Shown: positions 59,189 through 64,000 of the stretch, piece after piece
Position numbering within the stretch: the first letter of the stretch is position 1
Layout: the number at the start of each line of letters is the position of its first letter
Origin: Salipaludibacillus aurantiacus
Lineage (GTDB): Bacteria > Bacillota > Bacilli > Bacillales > Salisediminibacteriaceae
Direction of reading: 5' to 3'
DNA: 64,000 nucleotides
Assembly: GCF_900111295.1 (NCBI RefSeq)
Contig: NZ_FOGT01000019.1
Span: 1 to 64,000, forward strand
Translations under genes and position numbers: made by a program
The notes under the pieces: model-generated
Told to the model about the DNA's origin: nothing
Database searches by the model: none
Seen by the model: only the letters and a program-made list of their open reading frames with translations

Positions 59189-60367
59189 TCACTCTCCTCG
59201 ATCAAAAACCTTATTTCCACCGATGTAAGTCTGCACAACTTCTAAATCAGAAGTTACTATACTAAAGTCAGCATCTTTTCCTTCCTTAATACTGCCCTTC
59301 CTGTCCTGGATTCCCAGTTGCCGGGCAGGATTAATGGTTGCCATTTGTACTGCTTCCTCAAACGAACATTCAGTAAAAGCCATCATATTTCTTATGGCTT
59401 CGTTCATTTTTATAATACTTCCAGCCAATGTGCCGTCTTCAAGGACTGCCCGGTCACCTTCCACATGGACCGTCTGCCCTCCTAACGCAAACTTCCCTTC
59501 CTGTAAGCCTTTGGCTCTCATGGCGTCAGTAATCAGGATGATACGTTCCGGCCCCTTATTCTTATAAGCGAGCTTTACCATAGGAGCCGAGATATGAATC
59601 CCGTCCACAATCATTTCCGTCACTAATTCCTCATGAAGCAGCGCTCCTCCCGCGACTCCTATATCGCGATGGTGAGCTCCCCTCATTCCGTTAAAGAGGT
59701 GAGTGACATGGCTGACTCCCCGGCCAACAGCTGTCCGCACTTCTTCATAAGACGCGTCTGAATGCCCAATAGACGGAATGACTTTCTGACCCGTCAATTC
59801 CTTTACGAGTTCGCCATTTTTATCTTCTTCCGGAGCCATAGTCACAAGCTTAATGTTTCCTCCCGAAGCCTCCTGGAACCGCCGGAACAGCTGGATATCT
59901 GCCGGACCAATATGCTGAGGGGGCTGTGCTCCTGCACGTTTTTTGGATATAAACGGCCCTTCGAGGTGTACTCCCAGTACTTCAGCCCCTGAATTCGGGT
60001 TCTGTTCCTCTATTACTGTGCGCACGGACTCCAGCGCCTTTATTTTTTCTTCGGCCGATTGGGTGATGGTCGTTGCCAGGAAAGCTGTTGTTCCTTCTTC
60101 GGGAAGAGCCTTTTTCATAGTATAAACCGCTCCCGGTGTCCCATCCATAATATCTGCGCCGTCTGCTCCGTGGATATGAATGTCAATAAACCCGGGCACA
60201 ATCCTGACTGGTTCAGAAAATACCACTTTTTCATCAATCTGCTCCGTTATATTGCCGTCACTTTCTTTCACAGAGATGACTTTTCCGTTTTCTATTTCTA
60301 TAACGGGGTTATCTATCGTTGTACTTTCGCCGTATAGTCTGGCGTTTTGAAAATAATATCGTTTCAT
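59189..60367 (-). CDS. nagA: N-acetylglucosamine-6-phosphate deacetylase
   Basis: 392 residues. Metal and catalytic motifs: PGFIDIHIHGADGADIMDG (HxH), LGVHLEGPFISKKRAGAQ (Glu), IGHSDASYEEV and VTHLFNGMRGAHHRD (His pair), ITDAMRAKGLQEG (Asp). It deacetylates GlcNAc6P. It is followed within a few bases by nagB and preceded by the SIS gene; no NagR regulator is adjacent. Confidence 0.95.
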   Translation of the reverse strand: MKRYYFQNARLYGESTTIDNPVIEIENGKVISVKESDGNITEQIDEKVVFSEPVRIVPGFIDIHIHGADGADIMDGTPGAVYTMKKALPEEGTTAFLATTITQSAEEKIKALESVRTVIEEQNPNSGAEVLGVHLEGPFISKKRAGAQPPQHIGPADIQLFRRFQEASGGNIKLVTMAPEEDKNGELVKELTGQKVIPSIGHSDASYEEVRTAVGRGVSHVTHLFNGMRGAHHRDIGVAGGALLHEELVTEMIVDGIHISAPMVKLAYKNKGPERIILITDAMRAKGLQEGKFALGGQTVHVEGDRAVLEDGTLAGSIIKMNEAIRNMMAFTECSFEEAVQMATINPARQLGIQDRKGSIKEGKDADFSIVTSDLEVVQTYIGGNKVFDRGE

Positions 60368-60401
60368 AATTCTCCCCCTTCATTTGCAATACCTTCCCGT
60401 T

Positions 60402-61133
60402 TTAAAGCATTGGTATTCTGTCCTTATATTGTTTTATCAGTTTATCATTATGCTCATCGGCTCCATCAAGGTTTCCGCTTAAAAATACGGGCGCCTTTAC
60501 GCCTCTTTCACCGAGGATACCGATGGTTTCTGCAATGATGCTGTTTATAATACACGCGCCTGTAACAGTTGAAGTCGGCGCAAATGGCACATCAACTCCG
60601 GGATGGCTGAGAACCGCATCACCTTTGACACTCAGGTTGTCAATTGTTATATCTGCCACTTCATATAATCTCTTTCCAGACTGGTGTCTGGACTCCTGGC
60701 TTGATGAATAGGCAATAGATGTTAATGCCGCTACACACGCCCCATGTTTTTTAGCATAAATCGCCGTCTCAACCGGCACCGCATTTCTGCCTGATGTAGA
60801 AGAAACGATTACCAGATCCTGCTTTTCAATCTCCAGTTTTTTCACAAACTCTGCCGCATAGTCATTGGACCTTTCAAACATAGAAGAGCGCACTGCACCC
60901 CTGTGAAGCATAATGTCCTCTTCTAGAATCGGCTTTACCGGCACGAGTCCGCCTGCCCTGTAAAACACTTCCTCCCCGAATATATGGGAGTGCCCCGCCC
61001 CGAAAAGCTGAATAATGCCATTATTCTCTATAGAATTTGCAGCTTTTACAGCCACTTCTTTTAAAAGGTGGCGCTGCTCATTTTTAATTTGGTCAAGCAA
61101 CTCCTGCACTTTTGAGAAATAGTCATCAATCAT
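60402..61133 (-). CDS. SIS-domain phosphosugar-binding protein (UPF0309-like)
   Basis: 243 residues. IIQLFGAGHSHIFGEEVFYRAGGLVPVKP and LVIVSSTSGRNAVPVETAIYAKKHGACVAALT form the SIS fold with the serine-rich phosphosugar-binding SSTSGRN loop. The length and ends match the UPF0309 group rather than MurQ (which is about 300 residues with an etherase motif). It lies 34 bases upstream of nagA, so amino-sugar phosphate metabolism is the likely role. Confidence 0.85.
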   Translation of the reverse strand: MIDDYFSKVQELLDQIKNEQRHLLKEVAVKAANSIENNGIIQLFGAGHSHIFGEEVFYRAGGLVPVKPILEEDIMLHRGAVRSSMFERSNDYAAEFVKKLEIEKQDLVIVSSTSGRNAVPVETAIYAKKHGACVAALTSIAYSSSQESRHQSGKRLYEVADITIDNLSVKGDAVLSHPGVDVPFAPTSTVTGACIINSIIAETIGILGERGVKAPVFLSGNLDGADEHNDKLIKQYKDRIPML

Positions 61134-61209
61134 TCCTGTCCCCCCTCACCATTTTCTGATTAAAATTATACTACAGTTATGTTTAGTTGTCTATACCAGT
61201 TATGTGTTA

Positions 61210-61243
61210 TAAAAGCCCCCTATACAGTCATAAGGAGGCTTTA
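61210..61243 (-). terminator. Terminator after the first HAD phosphatase gene
   Basis: AAAGCCCCC and GGAGGCTTT form a stem with an A/T-rich loop just past the stop. Confidence 0.7.
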
Positions 61244-61247
61244 TAAT

Positions 61248-62036
61248 TCAAGCAATAATAGATTTAATGAGGTGCTTTTCTATGAAATCAGCCATGCCGT
61301 CCTCTTCCTGCTTGAGTGTGACGAAGTCTGCTGCTTTCTTAACCTCTTTGGAAGCATTCCCCATCGCTATTCCCGTACCCGCTGCTTTCAGCATTTGTAT
61401 ATCGTTTGGTCCGCGGCCAATGGCAGCGGCCTCTTCTTTTCTTATATTATACTTATTTAACAGGTATTCAATGGCAGACCACTTTGATACTCCCTTTTGC
61501 ACAATCTCAAACCCGTCTCTCCAGCGAGTGACTTCTCCGCTTTTTTCAAAATAATGGGCAAAAGGTGCACCTGAAAACCCGCTTATTACACTGTACTTCA
61601 TCACATTTACAGGTTTGGCATATTTTAAGTCTCCAACATATACTGGATTTTTACGGCTTTCTTCAACCCATCTTTCAACTGTAGAGTCCATCTTCTTGCA
61701 GTACATCCCTTCAGGTGTATGCATAATAACATTGAACGGTTCTTCAGAAGTAAGGTTATATAAGAGATGCTGATCTACATTGACTGAACGGACCAAAAGG
61801 GGATCAAGCGAAAACCAGTCATACACCGCCGCTCCATTTAAACAAATCATCGGTGTTTTTAATCCTAATTCCTGGTGATATGGAAAGGTAATATCCATTT
61901 GTCTCCCTGTTGCAAGAAAAACTTCAATGTCCTGTTGTAATAATAATTGAACAGCTTCATAATTTCTTTTCGAGATTTTGTTATCTCTATTAAGCAGAGT
62001 ACCGTCCATATCAATAAAAACTGCCCTGATATTCAT
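61248..62036 (-). CDS. Cof-type HAD-IIB phosphatase
   Basis: 262 residues from ATG 62036 (AGGAGG seven bases upstream). Motif I VFIDMDGTLLNRDN, motif II FLATGRQ, motif III lysine and motif IV AIGRGPNDIQMLKAAGTGIAMGNASKEVKKAADFV are present. Note GRGPND in place of the usual GDxxND at motif IV: Asp to Arg at a magnesium-coordinating position, perhaps altered activity. Substrate unknown; likely a sugar phosphate. Confidence 0.88.
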   Translation of the reverse strand: MNIRAVFIDMDGTLLNRDNKISKRNYEAVQLLLQQDIEVFLATGRQMDITFPYHQELGLKTPMICLNGAAVYDWFSLDPLLVRSVNVDQHLLYNLTSEEPFNVIMHTPEGMYCKKMDSTVERWVEESRKNPVYVGDLKYAKPVNVMKYSVISGFSGAPFAHYFEKSGEVTRWRDGFEIVQKGVSKWSAIEYLLNKYNIRKEEAAAIGRGPNDIQMLKAAGTGIAMGNASKEVKKAADFVTLKQEEDGMADFIEKHLIKSIIA

Positions 62037-62329
62037 TCCCATTCCTCCTAATATAACTAATTGTATTATTATTGTAGCCTCTCTCTATTAACCTTGTTTT
62101 GACAATTTGTTTCGTTTTTGTTGAGTTCGTTAAGGGGATGTAAAGATCAGGAAATGATATAGAGACGCCGGTAACTTCAATAAAATTTGAAGAACTGAAA
62201 GCAGGGTCTGCAGTGTGATCAGCGACCTCTTCTGAAAATCCATTATGGTGAAGCTCCGATAAGTCAAATTAGTTCGTGAAGACAAGCGCCAGTAAGGGTC
62301 CGTCTGCGTGATGAAACCCTCAGAAACCA
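62037..62329. other. Intergenic region, possible single copy of an interspersed repeat
   Basis: No gene is accepted. A 66-codon open frame on the minus strand (62130-62330) lacks a ribosome binding site and domain; its sequence reminds me of spurious frames annotated in Bacillaceae repeats, but I cannot verify that here. Confidence 0.4.
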
Positions 62330-62366
62330 TTTAAAAAAGAACCCACGTAAAAGTGGATTCTTTCCT
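62330..62366 (-). terminator. Terminator after the second HAD gene
   Basis: On the minus strand GAATCCAC-TTTTAC-GTGGGTTC is followed by TTTTTTAAA. Confidence 0.85.
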
Positions 62367-62370
62367 GCCC

Positions 62371-63171
62371 TCAGATAACTATTTTCTTTAAACACGAAGA
62401 TAAATAATTTGCCACTCCCGAGTCACCGCATGAGGCGGTTGTTCTGTCAGCGGCGTTTTTTACTTTCTCAGGCGCATTCTCCACTGCTACACCTGTTCCG
62501 GCCACTTCGAGTAATTCGAGATCATTATAGTAGTTTCCGAAAGTGACGATATCTTCGAGTTTAATATCCAGCATTTTACTCAGCTTTTTCAAACCTTCTC
62601 CTTTATTTACTGCTTTTCTATGAATGTCAATTCCCTGCTCTCCTCCGGCAACTATATACCACCCGGGAAATTGCTGTTCCAGGTTCGACCATACCGAAGG
62701 AACATCAGATTCAGGCATAGCGAGGGCCATTTTTACGATTGGCTGATTAACTTCTGCGAGATTGCTGTGTATGGAAAGGTCGAAAACTTCCGGAAAGTAT
62801 TTTTCGTATATCGGGACGAATTGTTTTTCTATAAGAATCTTTTCTTTAGTAAGAATATGAAAATAGATGTCTCTTTTTTTGCAAAACTTCATAGCTTCAG
62901 AGAGTTCCTCAGAATCAAACGTTTGATAATGTAAATACGTTTTTTTTACAGGATCATAAATTGAGGCCCCGTTATGGGTAATTATGGGCTGAATAATGTC
63001 CAGTTCTTCAATGATCCATTGACAGGTTCTTGGGTCACGACCTGTAGCAAGCGTTAGATCCATTCCCTGCTGTCTAATTTGATTCACCATCTGTTTTGTT
63101 TCCTGTGAGATACGTCCTTCGGTATTAAGTAATGTGCCGTCCACATCCGTTACAAATAACTTAACTGCCAC
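62371..63171 (-). CDS. Cof-type HAD-IIB phosphatase in the PhnE operon
   Basis: 266 residues, GTG start after AAGGAG. Motif I FVTDVDGTLLNTEG, motif II TLATGRDPRT, motif IV TFGNYYNDLELLEVAGTGVAVENAPEKVKNAADR. The motif IV aspartate is replaced by Asn-Tyr (GNYYND instead of GDxxND). It starts 15 bases after phnE, so it is probably cotranscribed with the phosphonate-type permease. A dephosphorylation step after import is possible; the substrate is not deducible. Confidence 0.86.
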   Translation of the reverse strand: MAVKLFVTDVDGTLLNTEGRISQETKQMVNQIRQQGMDLTLATGRDPRTCQWIIEELDIIQPIITHNGASIYDPVKKTYLHYQTFDSEELSEAMKFCKKRDIYFHILTKEKILIEKQFVPIYEKYFPEVFDLSIHSNLAEVNQPIVKMALAMPESDVPSVWSNLEQQFPGWYIVAGGEQGIDIHRKAVNKGEGLKKLSKMLDIKLEDIVTFGNYYNDLELLEVAGTGVAVENAPEKVKNAADRTTASCGDSGVANYLSSCLKKIVI

Positions 63172-63186
63172 AAAATCGCTCCTTTA

Positions 63187-63987
63187 CTATTCCATCGCTT
63201 TTAAGGTTGCCATATCGGCTCTGTCTTTAAGAAACCTGGTTACAAGTTCAGCGAGAAGAATCATTCCGAAAATTACAAGAGTAATTCCTAAGACTTCATC
63301 GTATGCCATGACCCGGGAGGCTCTGACCAGTTCCCAGCCAATTCCGCCTGCCCCTACCACTCCGAGCACCGCAGCATATCTGATATTAATATCAAACCGG
63401 AAAATCGACCAAGAAATAAAGATACTCATGATACTTGGAATAATCCCCTGCATGACAACTTGAAATTGTGAGGCCCCTGTTGCTTTTAAAGCATCTATGA
63501 TCCCTGTGTCTATTTCTTCAATTGCTTCGGCGTACACTTTCATGAGCATTCCTATACTATTGACTGCTAAGGCGAGAATTCCTGGTGTCGGCCCTAATCC
63601 AATCGCAACAATAAACAGTAATGCCCATATTAAAGCGGGGACTGCCCTGACAAACGCTGCAAAGGCTTTAACAGCATAACTTATGCTGATATGAGGAGAT
63701 ACATTTTTTGCCGCAAACATGGCAAGGACGATCGAAAAAACAACGCCCCATAACGTCCCCATAACGGCGACTTGAAGAGACTCAACTGCTGCTCCGGCAA
63801 CATCAATAGGTTCAGAAATGGCAGGCGGCACCATCCCTTTCAGCAGATTTTCCACACGTGAAAATGCCTGGAAAATCCTTTCATCCAGAATCCCTACTTG
63901 CAGGAGACTGAAAATAAAAAATATGATAAACAAGCCAAGATAGATTTGTTGTGTCATTTTATTTTTCTTATCAATATAAGGCCTCAT
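63187..63987 (-). CDS. PhnE-type phosphonate/phosphate-ester ABC transporter permease
   Basis: 266 residues from an ATG 13 bases from the window edge, preceded by GGGAGCG. Six membrane segments. EAA loop EEIDTGIIDALKATGASQFQVVMQGIIPSIMSIFISW (about 160-195), followed by AVLGVVGAGGIGWEL, characteristic of PhnE. The ATPase and binding protein genes should lie upstream, outside the window. Substrate could be phosphonate, phosphite or a phosphate ester. Confidence 0.88.
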   Translation of the reverse strand: MRPYIDKKNKMTQQIYLGLFIIFFIFSLLQVGILDERIFQAFSRVENLLKGMVPPAISEPIDVAGAAVESLQVAVMGTLWGVVFSIVLAMFAAKNVSPHISISYAVKAFAAFVRAVPALIWALLFIVAIGLGPTPGILALAVNSIGMLMKVYAEAIEEIDTGIIDALKATGASQFQVVMQGIIPSIMSIFISWSIFRFDINIRYAAVLGVVGAGGIGWELVRASRVMAYDEVLGITLVIFGMILLAELVTRFLKDRADMATLKAME

Positions 63988-64000
63988 AGCAAACGCTCCC

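Overview
The window reads as one contiguous chromosomal stretch from a Gram-positive Bacillota of the Bacillaceae type. The evidence is gene order as much as gene content. A tRNA cluster with encoded CCA ends leads into a 16S rRNA gene. It is followed by sprT-cmpA-tex, a complete sigma-B partner-switching operon (rsbR-S-T-U-V-W-sigB-rsbX), ndoAI-ndoA, alr, a YdcC-like lipoprotein, acpS and a rhomboid gene, the same neighbourhood as in Bacillus subtilis. Cortex protein CmpA implies a spore former. Secreted and lipoprotein sequences carry long Glu/Asp/Asn-rich linkers, and osmoprotectant uptake is prominent (OpuA, a BCCT carrier), so a salt-adapted, perhaps alkaliphilic organism is a reasonable inference.

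Layout. 1-1320: 16S start, ten tRNAs, tRNA promoter (all minus). 1385-10793: sprT, cmpA, tex, the sigB operon with an internal sigma-B promoter, and the EndoA toxin-antitoxin pair. 10926-16440: alr, lipoprotein, nnr, acpS, rhomboid. 16439-20705: a Fur-boxed ferric iron ABC importer. 20800-24862: a ba3-type cytochrome oxidase, including a 51-residue subunit too short for most gene callers, then mgtE. 25314-31729: arginine/proline catabolism (rocF, fadM/putB, rocD, rocA) with divergent rocR and a clean sigma-54 promoter. 31843-39815: a tandem TM-helix channel, sigX-rsiX with an autoregulatory promoter, and gbsR/opuA. 39937-42985: a TPP riboswitch and thiE-S-G-O. 43081-50473: envelope proteins, a repeat element, a flavin reductase, the cadC-cadA metal efflux operon, csaA. 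50822-53778: a BCCT carrier with an octad-repeat tail and a dual fluoride channel. 54126-56721: a sucrose-type PTS transporter with its LacI regulator. 57091-63987: STAS protein, cold shock protein, nagB-nagA-SIS, two HAD phosphatases and a PhnE-like permease.

The most striking observation is in cadA. The cadC-overlapping start at 48505 opens a full-length CadA frame (706 residues) that is interrupted only by a TGA exactly where the first cysteine of the metal-binding GFTCxxC motif belongs. Ten bases after the TGA lies a perfect 17-nt hairpin (7-bp stem, GUU loop) at the distance and with the loop G expected of a bacterial SECIS. A selenocysteine (or otherwise recoded) P-type metal ATPase is therefore a serious hypothesis. 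A nonsense mutation or base-call error remains the main alternative, and no selenocysteine machinery is visible in this window.

Other notable items are a two-copy interspersed repeat (2250-2592, 45232-45695) whose terminal stems co-vary between copies and which abuts gene 3' ends; 17 tandem octads at the C-terminus of the BCCT transporter; a hairpin between its Shine-Dalgarno and start codon; and strong regulatory palindromes for CadC, the LacI regulator and the roc region. Much of the gene set (SigB, SigX, OpuA, BCCT, channel, LiaF-like protein) serves osmotic and envelope stress.
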